From Pseudomonas sp. dw_358 (GTDB lineage: Bacteria; Pseudomonadota; Gammaproteobacteria; Pseudomonadales; Pseudomonadaceae): a stretch of 64,000 nucleotides of DNA. Shown here piece by piece: positions 17,823 to 25,947 of the stretch. The position numbers and the translations under genes were made by a program. The notes under the pieces are model-generated. The model had not been told where the DNA came from. It saw only the letters and a program-made list of their open reading frames with translations, and did no database searches. Each line of letters opens with the position of its first letter. Within the stretch, counting starts at the first letter, position 1. Where the stretch lies: the NCBI RefSeq assembly GCF_018449655.1, contig NZ_JAAVUX010000009.1:149371-213370 (forward strand), in the 5' to 3' direction.

Positions 17823-18902
17823 ATGCCCCGTCGGCTCCTCGCTGCGCTATTGCTGGCCCCCTGCCTCGGCCAGGCTGCTGAAACGGTCAAGATCTATAAC
17901 TGGAACCAATATATCGCCCCCGACACGCTGGCCAACTTCCAGCGTGACACCGGCGTTCACCCCACTTATGAGACCTACGACACCAACCACACCCTGGACG
18001 TGCGGCTGCGCACCCATGCCAGCGGCGACGACGTGGTTTTTCCGTCCATCCACTTCATGACCCGACAGATTCAACGCAAAGACCTGCAACCTCTGGACAG
18101 GCAGCAGTTGCCCAACTGGAAATACCTCAATCCGCTGCTCCTGCATGTGCTGGAAAAAAACGATCCGGGTAATCGCTATGGTTTTCCCTATCTCTGGGGC
18201 AGTACCGGGATCGGCTATGACCGCACCAAGGTTCGCGCCGTTTTGGGCGAGGAGGCGCCAGTGGATTCCTGGGACCTGATCTTCAAACCGCAATACCTGA
18301 GCCGACTCAAGCAATGCGGCGTCGGCGTCATCGACAGCGCGGCGGCGATGATTCCCTCGGCACTGAGCTACTTGGGCCTGTCGCCCAACAGCACCGACCC
18401 CGAGGACTACGCCAAGGCCCAGGCGCTATGGCTCAAGGCACGGCCCTATATCCGCTACTTCGACTCAGGCAAATACACCACGGACCTGGCCAACGGCCGG
18501 ATCTGCGTCGCGATCGGTTATTCCGGTGATGTGTTGCAGGCGCGAGCCACGGCCGGCGCCCAGCACAATGGCATCGACATCGGCTACTCGGTGCCACGGG
18601 AAGGCTCCAGCCTGTGGTTCGACATGGTGGCCATGCCAGTCAATGCCCCGGACCCCAAGGCAGCCTATGCCTACATGAACTACCTGCTGCAACCCAAGGT
18701 GATCGCCGACATCACCAACCATGTCGAATACGCCAACGGCAACGAAGGCGCCGACGAGTGGGTCAAGCCGGCGATCAAGGATGATCCCACCATCTATCCG
18801 AATAACCAGTTGATGGGCAAGCTGTTCACCCTCGATCCTTTGCCACAGGACATCGATCAACTGCGCAACAGCGTATGGCAGAAGGTCCGCAACGGCGGCT
18901 AA
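17823..18902 (+). CDS. PotF/SpuD-like polyamine-type extracellular binding protein
   Basis: A 359-residue periplasmic protein with a signal peptide (PRRLLAALLLAPCLGQA-AE) and the PotD/PotF fold signature KIYNWNQYIAPDTLANFQ, then YGFPYLWGSTGIGYD and the C-terminal PNNQLMGKLFTLDPLP stretch typical of putrescine or spermidine binders. AGGAAG precedes the ATG at 17823. No potGHI-like permease genes accompany it, so it must share a transporter encoded elsewhere or act as a scavenging or sensing protein. It could instead be linked to the convergent GltS kinase, whose 3' end overlaps its own by 4 nt. Confidence 0.85.
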   Translation: MPRRLLAALLLAPCLGQAAETVKIYNWNQYIAPDTLANFQRDTGVHPTYETYDTNHTLDVRLRTHASGDDVVFPSIHFMTRQIQRKDLQPLDRQQLPNWKYLNPLLLHVLEKNDPGNRYGFPYLWGSTGIGYDRTKVRAVLGEEAPVDSWDLIFKPQYLSRLKQCGVGVIDSAAAMIPSALSYLGLSPNSTDPEDYAKAQALWLKARPYIRYFDSGKYTTDLANGRICVAIGYSGDVLQARATAGAQHNGIDIGYSVPREGSSLWFDMVAMPVNAPDPKAAYAYMNYLLQPKVIADITNHVEYANGNEGADEWVKPAIKDDPTIYPNNQLMGKLFTLDPLPQDIDQLRNSVWQKVRNGG

Positions 18903-20347
18903 TCGCCTCCACGGCCCAACACCAGCGTCACCCGCAGGCCTCCTTCGCGCAGGTTCTGCAGGGTCACTTCGCCGCCATGGCTGTGAGCGATGTTGCGCGC
19001 GATGCCCAGCCCCAGGCCGTAGCCCTGCTGTTGCCCAGCCAGGCGAAAGTGCGGCTCGAACACCTGTTCCTGGCGTTGCTCCGGCACACCGGGCCCTTCG
19101 TCATCCACATGCAGCACGAAGGCATGGCGGTTGTCCTCCACGAACAGGTGCGCGGTGTTGCCATACTTGAGCGCATTGTCCACCAGATTGCCGATACAAC
19201 GCTTGAGGGCCAGCGGCTTGCCGGGATAAAGGCGTCGCGCATCGCCGTGCAATGTGACGCGACCGCTGGCCAGGAACGGCTCGATCAAGTGGTGCATGAG
19301 CTGGTTAAGGTCCACCGGTTCGATGTTCTCGTGGATATCGGTGTCCTTGACGCACTGCAAGGCGCCTTTGACCAGCAATTCGAGTTCGTCCAGGTCGCGA
19401 CTGAACTTGGCCTGCACCTCTTCATCCTCAAGCAGTTCCACACGCAGGCGCAGGCGAGTGATCGGCGTGCGCAGGTCATGGGAAATGGCGCTGAACAACT
19501 GGCTGCGCTCGGTCAGGTAACGACTGATGCGCGCGCGCATGGCGTTGAACGCCCGGCCCACTTCCACCACTTCGCTACCACCCCCCTGTACCACCGGCTC
19601 CTCCACCACCGCGCCAAGGGACATGTCCCGGGCGGCTCGGGCCAGACGCTTGAGCGGCCGGCTTTGCCAGTGCACCAGCAAGCCGATGAACAGCAACAGG
19701 AATGCACTGGTGATGATCAGAAAACCGACCTGTTGTGCCGGCAGTCCGCCCTCTTCCAGGGTGGTGTAGGGATCCGGCAACAGGGACGCGATGTACAGCC
19801 ATTCGCCCGGCGCCAGCTGGATCTGCGTGACCAGCACCGGTGGGTTGACGGGTTCCAGGGTCAACGCATAGTGCGCCCAGGAGCGCGGCAGCTCGTCCAG
19901 CTTCAGGCCACTGTTGAAAATCCGCAGGTCATCGGGGCTGACGAAGGTCACCAGGATGTCCATGTCCACGCCCAGCTTCTCGCGCAGCACCTGCTCCACC
20001 GCCTGGGTGACTGCGTGCTTGCGCGGCGTGTCCGGCAACGCGGGCATGCCCAGCGGCTTGTCGTTCAACGACACGAAAAAGCGCGTACCGCCCATGCTGC
20101 GCAACTGGTCGAGCACCAAAGGCCGATAGGCCAGTGGCAGGGAGCGGAAATAGCTGACGCTGGCCCCCATGGAATGGGCCAGGCTGCGGGCGCTGGTGAC
20201 CAGCCCCTCCAACTGAGTGGCACGCAACTGTGATACCCAGATCACACTGGAGAGGCTCTGGGCCAGGGTCACCACCAGCAACGTCAGCAGCAGCATGCGC
20301 CCGAGCAGCGAGCGCGGCATCGGCAGGCGTCTAGGCAGGCGCAACAT
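18899..20347 (-). CDS. gltS: GltS/GtrS-like sensor histidine kinase of the glucose operon
   Basis: A membrane histidine kinase of 482 residues (from the ATG at 20347). Order: TM1 (LLGRMLLLTLLVVTLAQSL), a periplasmic sensor of about 150 residues, TM2 (VGFLIITSAFLLLFIGLLVH), HAMP, H box AISHDLRTPITRL, N box NLVDNALKYG, G1 DEGPGVPE and G2 GYGLGLGIA. It is encoded after gltR with overlapping ends and belongs to the edd-glk-gltR-gltS set, where the kinase senses 2-ketogluconate or 6-phosphogluconate in related species and drives glucose-transport genes. An ATG at 20320 is an alternative start; neither has a strong ribosome site. Confidence 0.85.
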   Translation of the reverse strand: MLRLPRRLPMPRSLLGRMLLLTLLVVTLAQSLSSVIWVSQLRATQLEGLVTSARSLAHSMGASVSYFRSLPLAYRPLVLDQLRSMGGTRFFVSLNDKPLGMPALPDTPRKHAVTQAVEQVLREKLGVDMDILVTFVSPDDLRIFNSGLKLDELPRSWAHYALTLEPVNPPVLVTQIQLAPGEWLYIASLLPDPYTTLEEGGLPAQQVGFLIITSAFLLLFIGLLVHWQSRPLKRLARAARDMSLGAVVEEPVVQGGGSEVVEVGRAFNAMRARISRYLTERSQLFSAISHDLRTPITRLRLRVELLEDEEVQAKFSRDLDELELLVKGALQCVKDTDIHENIEPVDLNQLMHHLIEPFLASGRVTLHGDARRLYPGKPLALKRCIGNLVDNALKYGNTAHLFVEDNRHAFVLHVDDEGPGVPEQRQEQVFEPHFRLAGQQQGYGLGLGIARNIAHSHGGEVTLQNLREGGLRVTLVLGRGGD

Positions 20348-21053
20348 GGGCGGCCAACAGGTAACCGCTGCCACGCACGGTGCGTATCAGACGTGGAGGT
20401 TTATCGGTGTCGCGCAGGCGCTGGCGCAGGCGACTGACGGCCATGTCGACGATACGGTCCAGCGGCATGGGTTCACGGCCGCGGGTGGCATTGCCGATAG
20501 TGTCACGGTCGAGGATCTGTTGCGGATGGTCGAGAAACAGTTTGAGCAGGGCAAAGTCGGCCCCCGAGAGAAACACCTCTTCACCGTCAGTGTGAAACAG
20601 CCGATGGCTGACGATGTCCAGCCGCCACTCTTCAAAGGCCATGATTTCAGTGGCGCTGCGCTCCTGACCGAACTGCGCGCGGCGTAACAAGGCCTTGATC
20701 CTGGCCTGCAATTCACGCGGACTGAACGGCTTGCCCAGATAATCATCGGCGCCCAGTTCCAGGCCGATGACGCGGTCTGCCTCGTCGGAACTGGCGGTGA
20801 GCATGATGATCGGCACCTGGGCCAGGCGCGGATGCTGGCGCACCCAACGGCACAGGCTGAAGCCATCTTCATCGGGCAGCATGACATCGAGAATCACCAG
20901 ATCGGGGGATTCTTCGTTGAGGGCTTCGCGAAACTCACGACCATCCCCGGTGGTGCGGACGGCAAAGCCGGCTCGCGTCAGGTAGGCCTGCAGCAGTTCG
21001 CGAATTTCCTGGTCGTCGTCGACCAGCAGAATCGACTTACCCGCGGTGCTCAT
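20331..21053 (-). CDS. gltR: GltR, OmpR-family response regulator for glucose transport
   Basis: A 240-residue regulator. The receiver has the acidic pair in LLVDDDQEIREL, phospho-Asp in DLVILDVMLPDEDG and Lys in GKPFSPRELQ; the C-terminal OmpR-type winged helix includes RLRQRLRDTDKPPRLIRTVR and GSGYLLAAH. It partners GltS. It lies 79 bp after glk on the same strand and overlaps gltS. In other pseudomonads GltR controls oprB and the glucose ABC transporter; those genes are not in this window. Confidence 0.9.
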   Translation of the reverse strand: MSTAGKSILLVDDDQEIRELLQAYLTRAGFAVRTTGDGREFREALNEESPDLVILDVMLPDEDGFSLCRWVRQHPRLAQVPIIMLTASSDEADRVIGLELGADDYLGKPFSPRELQARIKALLRRAQFGQERSATEIMAFEEWRLDIVSHRLFHTDGEEVFLSGADFALLKLFLDHPQQILDRDTIGNATRGREPMPLDRIVDMAVSRLRQRLRDTDKPPRLIRTVRGSGYLLAAHVAPA

Positions 21054-21132
21054 TGGCGTCCTTTATTGTTCTAGGTTCGAAGGCCGTACCTGCATGCGCA
21101 AGGCCCGGCCGTTTCAAACGCAGATTAGACGC

Positions 21133-22089
21133 CTACCGAGCCCCTTGCTGCAAGGCGACACCCGCACCCAGCAGGCCGGAAAACTCGGCGGTGACCACCC
21201 AGACCGGAATACCGCTGAAATAATGGCTCATGCAGCCCTTGTCGCCGAAGCTTTCGGAAAAGCCGCTTTGCAGGAACAATTCGAGAAAGTGCGGAATGAC
21301 CCCACCGACGATGTACACACCGCCACGCCCGCCCACGGTCAACACGTTGTTGCCCGCCACGCGTCCCAGGAAGCGGCAGAACTGGTCGATCACGGCCCGT
21401 GCCAGCGGGTCACCGGCAAGGCCGGCCTTGGTGATGTCGGCCTGGTTCTGCAAGGTCGGTGTGTGGCCATCCAGCTTGCAGAAGGCGTGGTACAGACGCA
21501 GCAGGCCGCCGCCGCTGAGGATGGTCTCGGCACTGACATGGCCGATCTCGTCGGCCACGCATTGACGAAGTTGCGCCTCGCGCGCAGTGCCGACGGGCAG
21601 GTCGACATGGCCGCCTTCGCCTGGCAGCGCCATCCATTGCGCCTCGCCCAGGCGCAGCAGCGTGCCCACGCCAAGGCCGGTGCCAGGGCCGATCACCACG
21701 GCCGGCCGGGTCAGGTCGGGCTCGCCTGGGCAGACGGTCTGAAATTCACCGTCCTGCAAGCGCGTCATGCCCAGCGCCATGGCCGTGAAATCGTTGATCA
21801 GCAGCAGTTCATCGACCTTCAGCGTGGCGCAAAACGCCTTGCGGCCAAGGCGCCAGTGGCTATTGGTAAAGCGAAACTCGTCACCGTCCACCGGCCCGGC
21901 CACGGCCAGGCACACCGAACCGATATCGCCGAGTACCAGCCCCAGGTCATGCAGGTAGATCGCGATGGCCTGCTCCGGGCTGCTGTAGTCCGCCGTGGGG
22001 AAGACCCGCACCGAGTGCAGGTTCTCCTCTTCCCAGAGCGCGAAGCGCGCATTGGTGCCACCGATATCACCGACCAGCGCCAGTTTCAT
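21133..22089 (-). CDS. glk: Glucokinase
   Basis: A 318-residue cytoplasmic glucokinase (ATP + D-glucose to glucose 6-phosphate). The phosphate-binding motif [14 protein letters not shown] is at the N-terminus, the sugar-binding [10 protein letters not shown] near residue 100, GPGTGLGVG near 133 and the [10 protein letters not shown] stretch follows. Length matches the bacterial Glk (non-ROK) family. The start overlaps the edd stop by 4 nt, so it is translated in coupling with edd and feeds the Entner-Doudoroff route. Confidence 0.93.
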   Translation of the reverse strand: MKLALVGDIGGTNARFALWEEENLHSVRVFPTADYSSPEQAIAIYLHDLGLVLGDIGSVCLAVAGPVDGDEFRFTNSHWRLGRKAFCATLKVDELLLINDFTAMALGMTRLQDGEFQTVCPGEPDLTRPAVVIGPGTGLGVGTLLRLGEAQWMALPGEGGHVDLPVGTAREAQLRQCVADEIGHVSAETILSGGGLLRLYHAFCKLDGHTPTLQNQADITKAGLAGDPLARAVIDQFCRFLGRVAGNNVLTVGGRGGVYIVGGVIPHFLELFLQSGFSESFGDKGCMSHYFSGIPVWVVTAEFSGLLGAGVALQQGAR

Positions 22090-23915
22090 TTGAGTCCCTC
22101 GAGTGCGGAAGTAAAGGCGCTGGCGCCCTGCTCCGCCGAGCTGAAGGCCACGCGCATGAAACCGAACAGCTCGCGACCACAGCCAACGCCGTTGGCCAAC
22201 GTGCCAATGGCGGGGGTGCGCGCGTTCAATTCAGCGGCATCGACGAGCACCTCGAGGGTGCCATTGATGCCGTCGACGCGGATGATATCGCCATTTTGCA
22301 GCAATGCCAGTGGTCCGCCGCTATGGGCCTCGGGATTGACGTGAATGGCCGCAGGAATTTTCCCCGACGCACCGGACATGCGCCCGTCGGTAATCAACGC
22401 CACTTTGAAGCCGCGATCCTGCAGAACACCCAGAAACGGAGTCATTTTGTGCAGCTCGGGCATGCCGTTGGAACGCGGGCCCTGGAAGCGCATTACCGCC
22501 ACGAAGTCACGCTCCAGTTCGCCGGCCTTGAAAGCATCGGCCAGTTGCTGCTGGTCTTCGAAGACAATCGCCGGGGCCTCGACCACGCGGTGCTGTTCGG
22601 CCACGGCCGAAACCTTCATCACGCCACGGCCCAGGTTGCCTTCCATCACGCGCAAGCCGCCTTCGCTGGAGAACGGGCGAGCGACCGGGCGCAGGATGGT
22701 CTCATCCAGACTTTCGGTGGGGCCGTCGCGCCAGACCAGCTTGCCGTCCACCAGGAACGGCTCCTGGGTGTAGCGGCTCAGGCCACGGCCGGCCACGGTG
22801 TTGACGTCTTCATGGAGCAGGCCGGCTTCCAGCAGTTCGCGGATCAGGAACGACATGCCGCCCGAGGCCTGAAAGTGGTTGATGTCAGCCTTGCCGTTGG
22901 GATAGACATTGGACAGGGTCGGCACCACCTCGGAGAGGTCGGCCATGTCCTGCCAGGTGAGGATGATGCCCGCCGCCATGGCGATGGCCGGCATATGCAA
23001 GGTATGGTTGGTCGAGCCGCCAGTGGCATGCAGGGCCACGATGGAGTTGACCAGCGACTTCTCGTCGACGATTTCACCGATGGGGGTGAAGTTTTCGCCG
23101 CTGACCTTGGTCAGGCGGGTGATCTGATACGCGGCTTCGCGGGTCAGGGCGTCACGCAGCGGGGTGTTGGGGTTGACGAACGAGGCGCCGGGCAGGTGCA
23201 GGCCCATGACTTCCATCAGCAGCTGGTTGGTGTTGGCCGTGCCGTAAAAGGTGCAAGTGCCCGGGCTGTGGTAGGACTTCATCTCCGATTCCAGCAACTC
23301 GTGGCGAGTGGCCTTGCCTTCGGCATATTTCTGCCGTACGTCGGCTTTTTCCTTGTTGGAAATGCCCGATGGCATCGGGCCGCCCGGGACAAAAATCATC
23401 GGCAGGTGGCCAAACCGCAGGGCGCCCATCATCAAGCCAGGGACGATCTTGTCGCAGATACCCAGCATCAGGGCGCCATCGAACATGTTGTGGGACAAGG
23501 CCACGGCGGTCGACAGCGCGATCACCTCACGGCTGGCCAGGCTCAACTCCATGCCCGCTTCACCTTGGGTCACGCCATCGCACATGGCCGGCGCGCCACC
23601 GGCGAACTGCCCGACCGAACCGATCTCGCGCAGGGCCTGCTTGAGCTGTTCCGGGTAGGTTTCGTAGGGCTGGTGCGCGGAGAGCATGTCGTTGTAAGTC
23701 GAGACGATCGCCACGTTGGCGGCGTTCATCATGCGCAGACTGTGCTTGTCTTCGGTGCCACAGCCGGCAACAGCATGGGCGAAGTTGGCACATTGCAGCT
23801 TGCCGCGCGTCGGGCCATCGCTGGCGGCGTCACGGATCAGTTGCAGATATCGCTGACGCGTGGCGCGACTACGGGCAATCAGTCGCTCGGTGACCTCAAG
23901 GACGCGGGGGTGCAT
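22086..23915 (-). CDS. edd: Phosphogluconate dehydratase (Entner-Doudoroff)
   Basis: A 609-residue dehydratase converting 6-phosphogluconate to 2-keto-3-deoxy-6-phosphogluconate. It is of the IlvD/Edd family: cluster-ligand Cys in [25 protein letters not shown] and [16 protein letters not shown], with the family stretch [19 protein letters not shown] near the C-terminus. It heads the edd-glk-gltR-gltS group and is divergent from gapA; two HexR-type boxes lie in the 275-bp gap, so repression relieved by its own product is expected. Confidence 0.95.
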   Translation of the reverse strand: MHPRVLEVTERLIARSRATRQRYLQLIRDAASDGPTRGKLQCANFAHAVAGCGTEDKHSLRMMNAANVAIVSTYNDMLSAHQPYETYPEQLKQALREIGSVGQFAGGAPAMCDGVTQGEAGMELSLASREVIALSTAVALSHNMFDGALMLGICDKIVPGLMMGALRFGHLPMIFVPGGPMPSGISNKEKADVRQKYAEGKATRHELLESEMKSYHSPGTCTFYGTANTNQLLMEVMGLHLPGASFVNPNTPLRDALTREAAYQITRLTKVSGENFTPIGEIVDEKSLVNSIVALHATGGSTNHTLHMPAIAMAAGIILTWQDMADLSEVVPTLSNVYPNGKADINHFQASGGMSFLIRELLEAGLLHEDVNTVAGRGLSRYTQEPFLVDGKLVWRDGPTESLDETILRPVARPFSSEGGLRVMEGNLGRGVMKVSAVAEQHRVVEAPAIVFEDQQQLADAFKAGELERDFVAVMRFQGPRSNGMPELHKMTPFLGVLQDRGFKVALITDGRMSGASGKIPAAIHVNPEAHSGGPLALLQNGDIIRVDGINGTLEVLVDAAELNARTPAIGTLANGVGCGRELFGFMRVAFSSAEQGASAFTSALEGLK

Positions 23916-24035
23916 GGCAAAACTCCAGGCTATGGGGGGCGACCTCTGCGTCTATGCTCAATCTGCCGTTCGGCGCTCCGTTTGAACAGGGGGGCGTCTT
24001 GAGACTCGACAAATTGACGACGTACCGGTCGCTCG

Positions 24036-24050
24036 TTGTAGATAAAACAA
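24036..24050. promoter_or_regulatory. HexR operator 1 between edd and gapA
   Basis: TTGTAGATAAAACAA fits the HexR consensus TTGT-N7/8-ACAA. It is the box nearer edd. HexR is a 2-keto-3-deoxy-6-phosphogluconate-responsive repressor of edd, gap-1 and zwf in P. putida; binding here is inferred from the match and location. Confidence 0.75.
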
Positions 24051-24070
24051 AATATTGCCACTAAAAAGGC

Positions 24071-24098
24071 TTGTTTTCTATTTCTATGCGAATAATCT
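24071..24098 (+). promoter_or_regulatory. Candidate sigma70 promoter for gapA
   Basis: TTGTTT and TAATCT are separated by 16 bp. The -10 element abuts HexR box 2, so a bound repressor would block initiation. Assignment rests on sequence fit only. Confidence 0.45.
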
Positions 24099-24112
24099 TG
24101 TAATTCCAACAA
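24098..24112. promoter_or_regulatory. HexR operator 2 in front of gapA
   Basis: TTGTAATTCCAACAA, again TTGT-N7-ACAA, 62 bp from box 1 (centre to centre) and 79 bp before the gapA start. It overlaps the end of the candidate gapA -10 region. Confidence 0.75.
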
Positions 24113-24190
24113 CAAAACAGATTCCGTGACCGCCATGTCCTGACCTCGACACCACGAGGACATCACATAATCTGACAGCAGGTACTGCTC

Positions 24191-25192
24191 ATGACGCTTC
24201 GCATCGCAATCAACGGCTTCGGTCGGATCGGCCGTAACGTACTCCGTGCACTGTATACCCAAGGCTATCGCCAGGACCTGCAGGTCGTCGCCATCAACGA
24301 CCTCGGTGACAGTGCCATCAATGCCCATCTGCTCAAGTACGACAGCGTCCACGGCATTTTCGACGCCACCGTGGACCACGATCAGGAAGGCCTGATCGTC
24401 AATAATGACCGTATCACTGTTACCGCTATTCGCAACCCGGCCGAACTGCCCTGGAAAGATCAGCAGATTGACGTGGTGTTCGAATGCACCGGTCTGTTCA
24501 CCGACCGCGAGAAGGCCAGCGCCCACATCAAGGCCGGCGCGCGCAAAGTCATCATCTCCGCACCGGCCAAGGGCGCTGATGCCACTGTGGTGTATGGCGT
24601 CAACCACGACGTGCTGCGCCAGTCCCACGAGATCATCTCCAACGCCTCGTGCACCACCAACTGCCTGGCGCCGGTGGCTCAGGTCCTGCATCGTGAATTG
24701 GGTATCGAACAAGGTCTGATGACCACGATCCATGCCTACACCAACGACCAGGTGCTGACCGACATGTACCACAGCGACCCATTCCGGGCGCGCTCGGCCA
24801 CTCAGTCGATGATTCCGAGCAAGACCGGTGCCGCCGAGGCCGTGGGCCTGGTGCTGCCGGAACTGGCGGGCAAGCTGACCGGCATGGCGGTCCGGGTCCC
24901 GGTGATCAACGTATCGCTGGTGGACCTGACCCTCAACGTCAGCAAGGAAGTCAGCGCGGCCGAGGTCAATGCCCTGCTCAAGGCTGCCAGCGAAGGTTCC
25001 AAGGTGCTGGGCTACAACACCCTGCCGCTGGTGTCGATCGACTTCAACCACAACCCGCTGTCGTCGATCTTCGATGCAAACCACACCAAGACCAACGGCA
25101 AGATGCTCAAGGTCATGGCCTGGTATGACAACGAATGGGGCTTCTCCAACCGCATGCTGGACAACTGCCTCGCGCTGGTGAACGCCAGCTGA
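24191..25192 (+). CDS. gapA: Glyceraldehyde-3-phosphate dehydrogenase, type I
   Basis: A 333-residue GAPDH: NAD-binding [14 protein letters not shown] at the N-terminus and the catalytic cysteine in [12 protein letters not shown] near residue 155, followed by the conserved [10 protein letters not shown] and [12 protein letters not shown]. It is the glycolytic gap-1 placed opposite edd, as in other pseudomonads, and should be co-induced with the Entner-Doudoroff genes through HexR. A 13-bp hairpin follows directly after the stop. Confidence 0.95.
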   Translation: MTLRIAINGFGRIGRNVLRALYTQGYRQDLQVVAINDLGDSAINAHLLKYDSVHGIFDATVDHDQEGLIVNNDRITVTAIRNPAELPWKDQQIDVVFECTGLFTDREKASAHIKAGARKVIISAPAKGADATVVYGVNHDVLRQSHEIISNASCTTNCLAPVAQVLHRELGIEQGLMTTIHAYTNDQVLTDMYHSDPFRARSATQSMIPSKTGAAEAVGLVLPELAGKLTGMAVRVPVINVSLVDLTLNVSKEVSAAEVNALLKAASEGSKVLGYNTLPLVSIDFNHNPLSSIFDANHTKTNGKMLKVMAWYDNEWGFSNRMLDNCLALVNAS

Positions 25193-25199
25193 TCCGGCG

Positions 25200-25234
25200 G
25201 ATATTTGCCTGCTCCTGCGGGGCAGGCAAATATC
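25200..25234 (+). terminator. Hairpin terminator after gapA
   Basis: Perfect 13-bp arms GATATTTGCCTGC / GCAGGCAAATATC around an 8-nt loop, 8 bases past the gapA stop, followed only by TTGG rather than a long U-run. It isolates gapA from the sigma-factor gene. Confidence 0.75.
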
Positions 25235-25265
25235 TTGGAACACTCCTTTCGAGAAAGTAGCAAAC

Positions 25266-25290
25266 GAGAAACATTACCATCGGCATTCTC
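25266..25290. promoter_or_regulatory. Weak Fur-box-like sequence before the ECF sigma gene
   Basis: An AT-rich 25-mer with GAGAA/TTCTC ends and an internal ACATTACCAT, resembling Fur boxes in front of iron-regulated sigma genes. Only the outer arms are symmetric, so the match is poor; the context (haem uptake) is the main support. Confidence 0.3.
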
Positions 25291-25299
25291 CTCTGCCGG

Positions 25300-25824
25300 T
25301 TGTTTCCCGTGGTTCGCCCAGCTTTCGACGCCCTGTTCATCCGCCATCGCCGCCCCCTGCTGCGCACACTGCAACGCATGGTCGGCAACCCCAGCACGGC
25401 CGAAGACCTGTTGCAGGACACCTGGCTGCGGGTGACTCGGGCCTTGGCCCGAAGCCCTATCGAACATCTCGAGCCCTTCCTCTTCCAGACTGCGCGCAAT
25501 CTGGCACGGGATCACCTGCGTGCACGCCGTCTGCGCGAGCACACCTTGATCGAGGATGTGCCCGACACCGTCTTGCATGACATCGCCCAATCCGGGAGCA
25601 CCCTGGACCAGGCTGCACATGCCGAGCGCCTGCTCCTGCGCTTGAGTGCGGACATCGCCCGACTGTCCAGGCGCCAGCAACAGGTGTTCTCCCTCAGTCG
25701 CCTGCACGGCCATAGCTGCGGGGACATTGCCGAGTATCTGGAGGTCTCGACCAGTACGGTGCAGAAAGAGTTGAAGTTGATCACCGAGGTCTGTGCCCAG
25801 ATAGCACAACGTCTGAACCAGTGA
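25300..25824 (+). CDS. FecI-like ECF sigma factor of a haem-uptake locus
   Basis: A sigma70-family ECF factor of about 174 residues: region 2 (FIRHRRPLLRTLQRMVGNPS, AEDLLQDTWLRV, then PFLFQTARNLARDHLRARR) and region 4 (LSRRQQQVFSLSRLHGHSCG, DIAEYLEVSTSTVQKELK). It precedes a haem-type TonB receptor by 123 bp and should direct its transcription. Unlike classical FecI/HasI/HxuI systems, no FecR-type anti-sigma gene lies next to it, and the receptor lacks a signalling domain. The start is uncertain: TTG at 25300 or GTG at 25309, neither with a clear ribosome site. Confidence 0.8.
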   Translation: MFPVVRPAFDALFIRHRRPLLRTLQRMVGNPSTAEDLLQDTWLRVTRALARSPIEHLEPFLFQTARNLARDHLRARRLREHTLIEDVPDTVLHDIAQSGSTLDQAAHAERLLLRLSADIARLSRRQQQVFSLSRLHGHSCGDIAEYLEVSTSTVQKELKLITEVCAQIAQRLNQ

Positions 25825-25947
25825 ACCCTTTCCGGGGTTATTTTTACGCGTTCTGCTTTCTGATCCGTCTAGTCATAGCAAACGCAAGTAATTCCCGTTT
25901 GGTAATAGCTTGCAATAATATGATTTGCCGTCAGGGAGCGTCTATCG

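Noticed and set aside
22296..24002. 568-codon plus-strand frame opposite edd
   Set aside because: Shadow frame of a clear phosphogluconate dehydratase gene.
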